From contig JACCIC010000027.1 in NCBI GenBank assembly GCA_018907035.1, positions 124,001-188,000 of the forward strand: DNA of 64,000 bases, read 5' to 3'. Positions within the stretch are counted from its first letter, which is position 1. Every line of letters begins with the position of its first letter. Source of the DNA: Sycobia sp. Sy_11. Lineage: Eukaryota; Arthropoda; Insecta; Hymenoptera; Epichrysomallidae. This document shows, piece by piece, positions 10,597 through 22,570 of the stretch. Both the position numbers and the translations under genes were made by a program. The notes beneath the pieces were generated by a model that worked only from the letters and a program-made list of their open reading frames with translations, had not been told where the DNA came from and made no database searches.

Positions 10597-12176
10597 AACC
10601 GACGTGTGAGGCGCCTTCGCTCGCTGGAGTGTTGCTGCACCGGGTCATACGGTGAAGTTCTTGGTGGGTATGGGGATTGGAACATGGACACGGTAAGGGT
10701 TATTTGGAAATCGGAATCGCTCGAAATAGAAAATAAAACTTTATGGGCTTCGCCTTGTAAAAGAAAAATAAATCTAAAATTGTGTGTGGCTGTCGTGGGT
10801 CTCGCAGAGTCGTCGTCGCTCGGTAATAATTCTATGTAATACTAAAGGGAATTCTTCTTCTACTTACAAAAAGAACCATGAACGCCATTCATACTTTCGC
10901 TTTGGGGCTTTTATTTTTAACAAAAGAAAATCATTAGCGCCATTTCTAAATTTCTTTCTGGGCCATTCGTAGTTTCGTTTTGCACTACAGAAGAACCATA
11001 AATGTCATTTAGCCAAAACAAAATCATACGCGCGATTTATAAATTCCTTTCTGGGATCATTTGTAGGTCATTTGTAGTACAGAAGCAAAAGAAAATCATA
11101 CGCGCCATTTATAGATTAAATTCTGGGGTCATTTGTATACTTCGTTCAATTACTATAGAAAATCAGAAATGTCATTTAGCAAGAGAAAATCATACGCGTT
11201 ATTTATGTTTAATCGACTGGGGGTAAACGAACGAAAATGGGGAACAAAATTACATCTATGAGTTTAATCTATATACTAAAACTACTCCTAATATCTAGAG
11301 AAAATAAAATTACACCTACTTGTTTAACCTATGTATTATAAACTAGTCCTAATGTCGAAAGAAAAGAATTGAACAATCGCCATTTGTAAAGAAAAGAATC
11401 GAAAAAATCGTCATTTGTATATATTATAAACTAGTTCTAACATCTAAAGAAAAGAATTGAAAAAATCTCCATTTGTATATAACCTATAACCTCTATACTA
11501 TAAACTAGTCCTAACGTCTAAAGAAAATAATGGAAAAATTGCCATTTGTACAGCCTTATTCCTAGTTATACGAACTACGCTAACTTAGGCTAACCTACGC
11601 TTTACACAGGTGATCTTTCTCAACTTATGACTAATAAATTTTCGTTTTGTTTAGGGCTCGACTTGTCTGCCCTCTGAGAAGGTGTCTTCTTCGTGCTGGC
11701 GTTCTTCCAGAGCAACTCGCGCTGCTCTGGTTTATGCTACGATGTAGTGGGCTGAAAATGATGTTGGCATCTTTTAGTGTAGCCGGTCAGCTGTTGATGG
11801 TCAGCGCTGGGGGACCAGGCAAGTAGCGTTCTGTTTGTGAGGAGCCAATGTATGCTCTTTTTTACTAATGCTACTACTCGTCCGCCAACCTTGCGCCATC
11901 GTCGTATTGCCGCGCTCGCATGTGCTCAATTTTCCTACTCATCGCGGTTTCCCGTATCATGACCTACTTCGTCACGGTTGTGATGCGTGAATGATGTACT
12001 GTATTGGTGGTATCGCGGTATAAGGGACATGAAGGGGTAGCTGCGGTATATGCTGGACTAGGGGGCTGAACGGTATTATGGGCCATCTACTTTGTTATAT
12101 AGACCGACGCACCCGGCATGATGATCGTGACCGACTGTGCGTGCTGACCGAACACTCCTGCAACTTCCTGCAGGGT
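10597..12176 (-). other. 3' untranslated region of the family A element, with degenerate tandem repeats
   Basis: There is no coding frame here. Two sets of imperfect repeats stand out: 'gaaaatcatacgcgc' followed by 'catttgtag' recurring near 10925, 11023, 11090 and 11187, and 'aaactagtcctaa' followed by 'gaaaagaattgaaaaa' and 'gccatttgtat' recurring about every 60-70 bp from 11270 to 11550. The rest to 12176 shows nothing recognisable. Confidence 0.55.
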
Positions 12177-12540
12177 CTATCCCACAGTCTCTTGCGCTTT
12201 TACTGGCGCGGATGTCGACTGCTCTGGTGTGTTTTTCGGCTTGGTCTGCTCACGTGGCTTACCATCCTCTGCCACGGTAATGGACGTCTGCTGCGTCGTT
12301 ATCTCCCCTCCACGTGGCGACTGTTGTAAGCTGTCGCCTATCCCCTCCCTCTTCCGAGACGAGACGGCAGCGGGCGGTGTCACGGGACAGAAAGTACATG
12401 TAAGTACATCTTTCGTCCTACTGCCACAGCGGTAGCAGAACTTGCTGCTTTGCGGCTTTGGGCAACTGGAATACCTGTGCCCGGTGTCACCGCAATTCCA
12501 GCAACCATCCGATATCCTGGCCTGTTGTTTGGTGAGGGGC
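12177..12540 (-). pseudogene. Nucleocapsid-like zinc-knuckle segment after ORF3 (frameshifted)
   Basis: In a frame shifted from the ORF upstream, the minus strand encodes a CCHC knuckle, CWNCGDTGHRYSSC, then a second cysteine pair FCYRCGS and a later CTFC. A 65-residue tail rich in T, Q and P follows and stops at 12177. CX2CX4HX4C knuckles followed by CxxC pairs are typical of Ty3/Gypsy Gag nucleocapsids that bind RNA. The segment directly continues the ORF that stops at 12541, so one frameshift probably separates them. Confidence 0.65.
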
Positions 12541-14310
12541 CTAGCTGGATAGGATGGATGTGGGCGCTTGGCGGGGTGTGAAGTTCTCGGGGGGCGTTAC
12601 TTTCAGTGCCATCAGTGATGGGATACCTTGGGATCCTGTGGCGAAATTTTGCGTCGCCGTTTGCTGGGCAAGAGGCTCGTGAAGGCTGGTGGCGGGGCTT
12701 GTAGTTTGCGGTATCGCAAAAGGGTTGAACTTTTTCTTGGTGTTCAACCTCCAATCGTCATCGTAGCAAGGGGTGGATTTTGCTGGGCGCGGAATGGGTA
12801 CTGGGGACTCTTTACCGACGCAGGCACCTTCTTCATAGGGATCAAGGCTTTCTTTATATATCGTCGGGACTATTATTTTATCTTGCCCATCCATGTCTCT
12901 CTTCTCCGGGTATATGGTGCGTTTGCTTCGCTTGCCGAATTTTTCCGTTCCGACTGAGTGCATAAATGCGCATCGATCGCCGCGGTACAGACGTACATCG
13001 CCATTCTCCGGGGTACTAACATAAACGATGGGCTCTGGTCTTCCGACTTTCGTTGGTCGCCTACATTCTTTTTTCCTCTGGAACTTTGGTCCTGGCCGGT
13101 ATGGTAAGGGGCTGATAGATCGTATTTGACGCCCCGATCTGTATGGTATGGCGTCATCTGGAGTTCTGTGGACTACTATAAGTCTGCGAGACGCTTCCAG
13201 TGGTCCTGTTCTGTGCGACGCATCGTTGTCGGACTTATACCCTACTGCGATCGTATTGCCCAAGTCCTCGTACCTCCAGGAAAATGGATTATAAATCCAG
13301 TCCGTTTCCTTCTGTTTTCTAGTTTTCTGTCTTTGCGAACTATGGCCTTCGGATTGTTCGTTATTATCCCCTTCTAGTGTTGATGTTGCTGCGTCTTTTA
13401 CCTGTTCGAGGTTTTCGCTTTTCTGTGCGTTCATTGGCTCACGTCTATGTGGAGGTCTGGGCTCTTGTCTACGCGGCGGTGTCGTAGTTTCACGTCTTTG
13501 CGGACGGACCTCTTCTTTTTCTCCTTCGCGCTTGTCTTGAGCTAACGCCTCTATCACTTCTTCAGATGTTGATGTGGTAGTTTTACGTCTTTTCGGACTT
13601 GCGCAGACGATGTTATTTGCTGTATTATTGTCTTCGATGGTATCGGTAGTTTTACATCGTTCCAGGCGTACCTCTTCTTTTTCTTTTCTTGATGTTATTG
13701 CGGTAGTTTTACGTCTTTCCGGACAAGCGCACTCCTGTGCTATCTCCTCTTTTACTTCGTCAGATGTTGTTGCGGTAGTTTTACGTGTTTCCGGACGTAC
13801 GCAGATGATGTTATTTTCTTCTTCTGCTTCTTTCGTAGTTTTACGTCTTAACGGATGCGCGCCCTCTTCGGGCAGGGTTTCTCCTATATCTTCTTCGTTG
13901 GTGGGTGTAGGGGGTGGCTGGCGGGATTTTATTGATTCATCGGGTGATGGGATGCTGGTGTCTAGCAGCGAAAGCGCGAATGAGCTTTTGTTAAACGCTC
14001 TTGGTGATTTTTCTTCCCCGATGTCTATCTCCTGGGTCGAGTCCGCGCTGAACTCTATCAGGTTTCCCGGTTCGTTTATGTCGTCCAGGGTTAGGGCGAC
14101 TTGACCCAGGTCTAGAGTTTGACCTTGGTGGTCGGGGTCGTATTGACGCTCCTGCGTCCCTTGATCGGTCGCTTGCGGGGCTAGGGGTATTACCGCGTTG
14201 TCGGATGTTAAACCCGTTAGATTGAGAATAAGGGCGTCGCCTGGTCGACGTGGTGGCTCGGTCATCGTGGACCGGCGGAGCCCTCTGCCTCGTCCGATGT
14301 TTCGGAGCAT
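12541..14310 (-). CDS. Extra ORF downstream of pol with RRKTT repeats (Gag-like?)
   Basis: A 589-residue open frame on the minus strand, the longest in the window. It starts MLRNIGRGRG, overlaps the 3' end of pol and is followed by a frameshifted zinc-knuckle segment. It is hydrophilic, without signal peptide or membrane segment. Roughly residues 150-290 repeat an RRKTT motif at least five times within acidic stretches (visible in DNA as repeated 'gtagttttacgtc' near 13577, 13703, 13773 and 13838). Known Gypsy third ORFs downstream of pol are usually env-like, which this is not. Its C-terminal knuckle makes it Gag-like, yet the element has another gag upstream of pol. It may be a true third ORF or the gag of a second element joined by recombination. 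Confidence 0.6.
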   Translation of the reverse strand: MLRNIGRGRGLRRSTMTEPPRRPGDALILNLTGLTSDNAVIPLAPQATDQGTQERQYDPDHQGQTLDLGQVALTLDDINEPGNLIEFSADSTQEIDIGEEKSPRAFNKSSFALSLLDTSIPSPDESIKSRQPPPTPTNEEDIGETLPEEGAHPLRRKTTKEAEEENNIICVRPETRKTTATTSDEVKEEIAQECACPERRKTTAITSRKEKEEVRLERCKTTDTIEDNNTANNIVCASPKRRKTTTSTSEEVIEALAQDKREGEKEEVRPQRRETTTPPRRQEPRPPHRREPMNAQKSENLEQVKDAATSTLEGDNNEQSEGHSSQRQKTRKQKETDWIYNPFSWRYEDLGNTIAVGYKSDNDASHRTGPLEASRRLIVVHRTPDDAIPYRSGRQIRSISPLPYRPGPKFQRKKECRRPTKVGRPEPIVYVSTPENGDVRLYRGDRCAFMHSVGTEKFGKRSKRTIYPEKRDMDGQDKIIVPTIYKESLDPYEEGACVGKESPVPIPRPAKSTPCYDDDWRLNTKKKFNPFAIPQTTSPATSLHEPLAQQTATQNFATGSQGIPSLMALKVTPPENFTPRQAPTSILSS

Positions 14311-15335
14311 CTTCTTTGCTGGCGGTATCTGTTGGGAAAAGAGAAGGTTTATTAGGGGGATAATATTTCTTTATGTCCGAAACGTGTACTCAGGTTTTCT
14401 GCCTGTCGTCCAGGTCTTCTAGCTCGAAGATGACAGGGGATATTTTCCTCACGATTCGGCATGGTGCGACAAATTTAGGCGCCAGTTCGGCTGCAAATTT
14501 ATCTGGCCCCGACGATAAGACGTGTTTTCGTCTAAAAACCATCTCATTTTCCTCAAATGATACTTCTCGTCTATGTTTATTATAATAGTGCGCCTGCTTG
14601 TTGCTGGATGCACAAAGGTTTTTTCTGACCAGTTCGTGAATGACAGGCAATCTTTTTACTCGAACTAGCCAGTCAGCTGTTAGAGGCTGACGCGGTTGAT
14701 TGTCTAAGCGGATATTTTTATACGTGGGCATTTCTCTTGGATTTCTGCCGAAGATCAAGAAGGCTGGCGACGCCTGTGTGCTTGCATGCACCGATGTGTT
14801 CATAACGAATGCCCTCTTTGGTAGGTATATGTCCCAGTATTTGTGGTCTTCTTTTACGAAGATGGAGATAATACTCTTAAAAGTGCGATTTACCCGCTCT
14901 ACTGGATTTGCTTGCGTATGGTATGGCGCTATGAGCTGATGTACTATTTCAAGTTCGTGGAGCCGTTGTTTTACTAATTTATTGGCGAACTTAGTGCCAT
15001 TGTCTGAAATTAGGAACTTGCGGCTGCCCCATTTAAATATAACCAGCTCTTCTAGCGCTTTCAGTATCGCTTGACCCGTTGCCTTCCGCAGTGGCCGAAA
15101 CTCTAAGTATTTAGTAAAAAGGTCCTCGAAAATTAGTAAGTATCGATTTTGACCTTTACTGTCAGGAAATGGGCCCATTATGTCAGTAGCCACGCTTGTC
15201 TATGGCCCTTCAATATTTCTGTGTGTGATTAGGCCGGCTGGTGCCCTCTGGGAAACTTTGTATATCTGACACTCTGGGCAGTTTCACGTAACTGTAGACG
15301 TCTCATCTCATTCCTGGCCAGTAATAATCTCAGAA
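14270..15335 (-). pseudogene. Gypsy integrase, family A copy 1
   Basis: The integrase part of pol. The catalytic core is read at 14390-15193: ATDIMGPFPD gives the first aspartate, LISDNGTKF the second and NPVERVNR the glutamate, a complete DDE triad. Just upstream, WHNTLTSGHFGVEKT holds part of the HHCC zinc-binding domain, cut by frame disruptions near 15200-15345. The C-terminal end runs towards 14270 and overlaps the next ORF. Integrase inserts the cDNA into host DNA. The copy cannot be functional because of breaks elsewhere in pol. Confidence 0.88.
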
Positions 15336-15344
15336 GACCTTTCG

Positions 15345-16915
15345 TTACGTCTTTTCAACACCAAAATGTCCTGATGTCAGTGTGTTATGCCACTCGAACA
15401 TGATGCGTTCCCGGTCGTTGGAAGAGATGACTATCTTCCAGTTGTCTTCTTCGGGACATAGGATGTTCGAGTAGACTTTCGGGCGGTGTTTTCGAAGGAT
15501 GTCTTTTCTAATGCACCAGTCTGGATGTGTCTCTGGGCATTCCTGTAGCTCCTTCATTTTCTTTACATACCAACAGTCTCGCTCCATAGCAGTGATGGTA
15601 GCTGTTGGTGATTTGTCAGTGGTAGGTGGACGTGAGAGCGCGTCTGGCACTTTGTGTAGTGCGCCTTTTCGATGAACGATCGTCATGTTATAGGTTTGCA
15701 ATGCTGTGGTCCATCTCGCTAGTCTGCCCGTAGGATTTTTCAGCGTGTGTAGCCATTTCAGATTACTGTGATCTATGATCACCGTGAATTCTTTTCCCAA
15801 CAGATAGCCTCTAAACTTTTGTACCGCCCAGAGTACCGCGAGACATTGTTTCTCGGTAACGGTGTAGTTGATATCCGCCTTAGTCAAGGCCCTACTCGCG
15901 TAAGCGATTAGGGCACTCTTCGTTATCCGTGTCTTGACTAAGCACGGCACCGAGGGCGTAATTACTAGCATCGCTTTGAAGTATATAGGGCTTGTTCTGT
16001 ACGGGACGCGCTAACTCGGGTGCTTGCATTAACAAGATACGCAGTTGGTTAAATGCGTCTTCCTGGGGGTTTATCCCAGTGCCACCTTACGTTTTTTCGT
16101 AAAAGCTTACTGAGTGGTGCTGTTACGTCCGCTAATGATTTTATAAAGCAGGCATACCACCCTACCATGCCGAGAAAAGTTCTCAGCTGCTCGATGTTTG
16201 TCGGTGCCGGATATTTCGTGATGGGCTTTAGCTTGTCGGGGTCCGTACGCAGTCCGTCTTTGTCTACGATATAGCCTAAGTAACGTACTTTCGGGCAGCA
16301 GAACTCAGACTTATCTTTGTTAATTTGGAGCCCAACCCGGTTTAGGCGGGCCAGTACCGCTTCTAGTTGCTGGGTGTGCTGCTGAAACCTATCAGTGGCG
16401 ATAATAATATCGTCCATGTAGGTAAAGACGCTTGGTTGCCATTGCGGTCCGAACATAACGTCGATGCCGCGCTGGAAACTGTCCGGGGCGTTGGTCAGCC
16501 CGTATGGAATTCGGGTGTATTGAAACAGCCCTTTCTGTGGGACTGCAAAGGCCGTTATTTCCTTACTATCGTCATCTAGAGATGAGATACGCCTGGCTCA
16601 AGTCTATCTTAGAAAGATAACGAGCGTCGCGTAGATTATCCAATAGGACGTCCATGTGAGGAAGAGGATACTCATCCTTCTTCGTCACCTGGTTAACTGC
16701 CCTGTAGTCGATGCAGAACCGGATCTTGCCGTCCTTTTTCGGAACGATCACCAGACAACTGCTCCACGAGCTCTCCGAAGGTTCGATGATTCCTTCGGCG
16801 AGAAGTCTGTCGACTTCTGCGTGGGCCTGACTTAGTAGTTTATCCGGTATACGGCGAAAGCGCTGTTTTATTGGTCGATGGCCTTGCACATCTATGTGAT
16901 GAGGGGGCATCTGTG
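15345..16915 (-). pseudogene. Gypsy reverse transcriptase and RNase H, family A copy 1
   Basis: RT finger and palm motifs are seen at 16572-16910 (LAEGIIEPSESSWSS, VPKKDGKIRFCIDYR, LSKIDLSQAY) and 16049-16456, which holds the catalytic box FTYMDDIIIA and the thumb motif RTFLGMVGWY. RNase H follows at 15345-15971 (VTEKQCLAVLWAVQKFRGY, ALSRPP). At least two frame breaks separate these blocks, near 16460-16575 and 15970-16050. Together the domains would copy RNA into cDNA. The order RT, RNase H, integrase is that of Ty3/Gypsy. Confidence 0.9.
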
Positions 16916-17059
16916 CAAGCTTTAGAACCCCTGTTTACTTTGGTATTAGCTGCTCCAGCAGCTGATTCAGCTGTCGCCTCTGTCGCTGCTCCAATGTCGC
17001 AACTCCATTTACTGCTGCCAAAGCAGTGATCGCTTGGATTTCATTGTCTGAGCACATTA

Positions 17060-17480
17060 CAAAATGTCGCACTATATTTCTACGCGTCTGCTAGGTCGCC
17101 TTGGCGAAATTAATCGTCATTTGTAGCTGGATTAAGATATCCATCCCAAGGATGATATCGTACGTCAACGATGTCGACACTCTGAAGCGCGCTGAAATCT
17201 GCTACTCGTCTATTTTTAAAAGGAGGTCTACTTGTCCGTCATTGGAGCAGATGTGGCCATCTGGCAGCTGCATGAAGGACACTATCGGTATGATGGCTGA
17301 TTTCATGATGCGTGCTGGTCACGGTCCGATGTAGGACTTGCGTGCCCCGGGGTCTATCAGCGCTGGAAATATCTTGCCTGATAGTTCTATATTCAGGAAG
17401 AATCGGTTTTCGTCTTCCTGAATTGACGCTGCATTTCGGGACTCAGTACCATCCGTGGCCACTATAGTTACGCCTTTTGT
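17060..17480 (-). pseudogene. Gypsy aspartic protease, family A copy 1
   Basis: The minus strand encodes FPALIDPGARKSYIG near 17330-17390. The active-site loop is DPGA where most retropepsins have DTGA or DSGA. The family A relative at 52272-52571 has DPRA, so the proline looks family-typical rather than a local error. Further on, a DGHICSNDG-like stretch and LTYDIILGMDIL (flap and C-terminal elements) can be read. In-frame stops interrupt it. The enzyme would process Gag-Pol. Confidence 0.7.
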
Positions 17481-17559
17481 GTTGGTCATTTCGTTGATTG
17501 TTCGGGGAGTCTCATTGTATTGAGGTAATGGGGTCGACTCCAGTAACCCTTTCCCTTAT

Positions 17560-19493
17560 GCATTTTCCTGATTTTTCTTATTAGGTCCGCAACGGGGACA
17601 GTTGGCCGTGGTAACGCCATCTTCACCATAGTTGTAGCAAAAGATGTGTCTCCTTTCTATCTGTCCGCCTAATGACGTGGTCTAATACACGTCCGGCACG
17701 GTCGATCGTCTTTCGCTGCATATCCTCGTTCCTCGAGAGGTCGGGGTGACTCGCGACGCGGCCTGTCCTGGTTTGTATATCGGTCGTTGCGGTCTCTGCT
17801 AGGCGATCGGGGATAACATTTTGGTTCGTCGTTCCCTCGAGCTGAGCGGTAAGCGCGGGAGGGGCTGGTGGTGGTATAGATCCTATTTCGTGAGAATGGA
17901 CTGTTAGGTCTATACTGAGGTTCGTCTGTTGATCTTGATCGAAGCTGGGGGGTGTTGCTGATCGATATCTGGGCGAGGGGCTTCATTTTCGCGAATCGTC
18001 TGCCCTATATCGTTTTTCTTCCCGTGGGTGCCTCGGTGATGGGCTATGATTTCCGTCCCTACTTCGCTGTGTTGGCATGGGGCTCGTGTCAACTACTTTT
18101 CTGGACGTCAGTATTGATGTAGATGGTTCTGTTACCGAAACTCGTTTGGGCTGATTCTCGTCTAGGGCTGCTACTCTTGATCGTCTGGTCGTTCTTCCAG
18201 ACAAGGGGCATACTGCGCTGCTGACAAGGCAGTTCTCTGCGGCTGGTGGCTCCTTGTATTGTCGAGTCAGCTCTTTTTTTAGCTCGATTTGTTGTCCTAA
18301 TACCTGTAACTCGGCTATCGTTTTGAATTCTTTTCGGTCTATTTTATTGAGGAATGTAGGGTGTAGATTTCTATAGACCCTGTCTAATTCTGCTGCCGGC
18401 GATAATGGTGGCGACATTTTACCTAGTAGGGCTCGCATACCTATCAGGTATGATCCGATCGATTCGTTAGGACCTTGTGTCCTCTCTCGCAGTTCTTCTT
18501 CTCAACGTATAATCGATCGGCCTGAACTACTGACGAAGCACCGTCTTCAGGTGCTCTAACACGTGTCACCCCTTGTATATAAGTCTCGCCCAGGTGCGAG
18601 CAGATCCGTATAAGATACCTGGTATCATTTTTAATATATCTTATGCTGGTATATTGAGACTTTGGCAGGTTTGCTCTATAAATTCTATAATCTCTCTATA
18701 AATTCCTCCACATCCTCTTGCGGCGTTCTGGAATATTTTACATACCACCGTCTTAATAGTTGTTCTGTTCGTGTCTCCTTGAGATACGAGCTGTCGTATG
18801 ATCTGTTTTGTTGCCAGCTCGGAGGATGGGGAATTTCATTCGACGGGTGTGGTAATGGTGTTACTGGGTCTTCTGCTGGGGCATTATTTGGCTTTTGCTG
18901 TAAGTACTGCATATTTGCAGCATACTGTCTGATCCAAGCATTATAGGGATCGTTCCATGGTTCTGGTAGGTTATACCAAGTGTTTATCATAGGTGCAAGC
19001 ATTGCCTCCGCGCCGTGCAGGTTTGTGCTATGGGCCGCTGGTGATAGCCATGGGCCTATATTTTAACCTCCAAATGGGGCGTTGATGGGAAAACCCCATG
19101 GTGGTGCTGTCGTGCTTGTTTGATGTTGTGGGCTCTGCTGAGCGGCAGTATTCCGTGTTTCTATATCAACAGCTGTTTTATTAATTTTCATTTCTTCTGC
19201 TGAGTTCAGATCTGTAGAATTTAGTACCTCAGTCTCTGAAATAATAAATATCTCTGAAATATCCGGATGAATCTCGTCGTTCATCTCATTCCACTCAGTA
19301 GCAGTCTTTCCAAAAAGTAGTCGCAGCTCAAATCTAACGAGTTTATCTCGGAGAGCATCTACGTTATCTTTCGTGTTGATATTGTTTTCTCTAGCTTCTT
19401 ATATTAGTTTTTTGGCAGCATTTCTGTGAAGAGGCTATTTAACCTTCTTTCTTCGTTGTCCAGTGCCTGACTCGTCGATGGCTTCGCTTCCAT
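17560..19493 (-). pseudogene. Gypsy gag, family A copy 1
   Basis: The gag probably starts at the ATG at 19491-19493 (MEAKPSTSQ), which aligns with the start of the second copy at 31503. N-terminal matrix-like residues (RFELRLLFGKTATEWNEM) match the copies at 31.3 kb and 49.85 kb. The capsid region includes YLKETRTEQLL and RTQGPNESIGSYLIG. Near 17600 a degraded zinc knuckle reads FCYNYGEDGVTTANCPRC, with the second Cys and the His lost. Breaks include a stop or frameshift near 19400, a stop at 19063 where copy 2 reads a sense codon, and two stops near 18660-18690. Confidence 0.8.
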
Positions 19494-22215
19494 CTTAATC
19501 AAATGTGTTTGTTCCGATAAAGATTTTATATTAGTTAGATATAGTTGATGTAATTACATATATTTATTCTATATATAATTTATTGCGTAACTATAGATTA
19601 AAATCCTTTTTCTTTTTTTTTATATCACTTATTGCTGCATTCGTGGATACATTCGTCTATTTTAAAATTGTATAGGTTCGATAAAAATATTCTTCTTTTA
19701 TAAAAATACACTCTTCTTTCTTTTTATATATTAGTTAGATTATCCAATTAAAAATAAGAATTTTTAAATTATTAGCTTATTTTGCTAAAATAACGTATTG
19801 TTATATTTTTTTTCAAACTTACTTTATTGTACTTATTTTTGTATTTTTTTTTTTGAAATTAGCTCCATAATTATGTTGAGTCAGGTAAGTATTTACTTTA
19901 AAAAGAAAATTTTCCTCTCTCTCCTTTTCTATTTATTATTATTGTAAATTATTTAGTAGTATTTATTAATTAGCGATATTATTATATTTATTATTTAGGT
20001 ACTGTTATGGTGGGGAACTGTAAAAATTGTTAACTATTTATTGATGATCAAAGACAATAATTATTTTTAGCATCTGAAGCGATAGAAAAAAATACTAGAA
20101 AAATGTTTAAAAAAAAACGTTTAAGTTGAAATAACGTCTTTCTTCAAAATCAGAGAAACTTTTCAAGAAAAAAATTTTTTTTTTATTAATTATGAAAAAA
20201 AAATTATTTATTTATGATTTATTAAATGCTTGTTGTTAAATAAATGAGCTGTATATCCTCGTTGGCCTTTTGACTGGTTATTTTAAATATGAACTCTATT
20301 GTCGACTTCTTTTTTTTCAAGCGACCTGTTATTTAGTTATTTATTTATTTATAAATTTATTATTATTAATTATTTTGTTTGTTTGTATTTTCTCTGGTTT
20401 TTATTGCCTTTACGTTACATGCTTCCATAACTTCCTAGCATTTATATCTTGGTGCTGATTATTTATTATTACTTATTAAATTAATTATTATCTATTATTT
20501 ATTAATTATTTATTTCATGATAATAGCTTAGCTATTATGTTAAGCAATATGTATAATTCCTCGTTAGCAGAAAAAGAACTAGAGATTTGATTGATATACC
20601 TTGTTTATATATTGCTTAAAACTTTGTTTATTGGTAGCCAATTGATTTATATTGTTGTTATTATTGTTAAATAATTGTTATCCTAATTTTTAGTTTTCTA
20701 TATATCTCCTCTATGGCCTCTTACTGTTAGCATTTTTTCCAATCTTGTGTAAGCGTATCTTATTTTCCTTCACCTCTATATATATGTAGACTTGCCACAT
20801 GAGTTCTGTATTTTCCAATATTGTTTATTTGTGTAGCTATTGCTTTATTTAGAGAGAGACAAAATTTCATAAATAACTTACCATCTATTTTTATTTTATT
20901 CGTTTAAGTTTTATATTAAAGACAGAAATTCAGTATTCAAGTTGTAATGGTCAAAAATTTGTTTACCCACCTATTTATTTATTTATTAATCTTATTTATC
21001 GCCAATTTATTGGTCTTATTAGTACCTGCTATTCTTACCAAATTTCAATCATTATTTTTATTTCAATATCTGACTTCATAATAAAATATATTTTAAAACA
21101 TACAAGTTCTGTTCGTGACAGCTATGCTGAACCCATACTGTACAATTGTTAATAATCCCTCCATTATTTATTGATTTTCAACTTCTTGTTACCTTTATTG
21201 GAATACGTATTATGAAAATACTTTTCAGTAAAAGAAGCAGTACGTAGAATCTGTTCTGTCAAGCATTACACTATAAGACACTGAGACCCTCGTATGGTGT
21301 AAAATACTCTCAAAGTATTTTTACCAAAAAGGGTAATTATTTATAAATAATTCCCAGTTTTATTTCCACCATTGCTGTGGTCCATACGAGTCTTTTGCAC
21401 TTTACTGGGCTGGAAAATTCCTTTTCCTTCCCACACTTTTTATGTTTTCAATTTTCCACCTATATGTACCACACTTGACATATAGGTTATACGTATACTG
21501 CCTTATGTAGCAGATAGGTGTTAACCTTTTTATATATGTCACATTCACTGCACTTTCACTGATTTTGTATTTAATAAATATGCTGGACAATTAGTTCAAA
21601 AGGGCGTATATTCGCTGGACTTATGCTGGGTGTTCTCCCTTTTTTTTGAATTGCACAGGGGTAGCTGGTACTATTTATACACTAACAGATACTTACACAC
21701 ATTAATCACATAGAAAGCAAATAAATGTACTATGTATCGATTCCTTTTCTCGTGATAATTACTTCCTTGCTTTTCAAACTACCAATCAGTAAAAGAAGGT
21801 AGATGTTAAGCAAGAAGCTTGCTTGTTAAGCAATATACACATTGTTCGTCGAGGGCCTGTTTTTACCAACAGGTTATCTCTATCGACAACTATAAACTCT
21901 TGTTACAATCCTTTTTATTAGTGCCTTCCCGATACCAGTTGCTCTCCTGAACAACATACGAGTCTCACAATTGCAAAATATGCGTTATTTCCCTTTTTTA
22001 TAGCATCCTCATAAACCTTCAAGGTGCACTTATCTAGCAGCTGTCAGTTGCTGCTGTTCAGCTGATCACTGCTTACTATTAGAAAGGCACGATGCTTTCA
22101 GTTTACTCTTTTTTTTGTATGGGGGATTGCTCGAGAAAAATGCAAAATGGTATTTGCCACTTACTTCCAAAAGCTAGTGAGTTGGACGACAAGGGGAAAG
22201 GGCCATAAGTACATC
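19494..22215 (-). other. 5' noncoding region of family A copy 1
   Basis: This AT-rich stretch upstream of gag has no coding potential. It is related to 31504-34560 once the mariner there is removed: both hold 'tttccaccattg' (21365 and 34280), a 'gaaaaattcc' block, and 'acaaggggaaaggg' near the far end (22190 and 34540). It should contain the 5' LTR and leader, but I could not fix LTR termini, and it does not resemble the LTR start at 10582. Confidence 0.5.
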
Positions 22216-22459
22216 GTTCAGACACATAACTATTGATTTGAAATATAAATTTATATAAAGTTCAATAAAATGTTGTATGATAATAAAAAGGTATATAATT
22301 AATAAAATATTATTCTAAATAATAATTAAATATATATAAATAAAATATATGATGTGAACACATTAGTGTAAATTTTATAATGATAATAGAAAATAATGTA
22401 TAAACATGTACAAAATTTTATATATGGTACGACACATGCATGACATAGTATGATATACT

Positions 22460-22508
<49 letters not shown>

Positions 22509-22570
22509 CGATATTACGGGAACCCGAAGGAGCTGATCGACATTACATAGGTTATTATTTATTGTTCGCG
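22216..22570. other. AT-rich DNA ending in a (TA)n array
   Basis: Low-complexity AT-rich DNA with a (TA)n microsatellite at about 22462-22507. No gene is seen. Confidence 0.7.
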
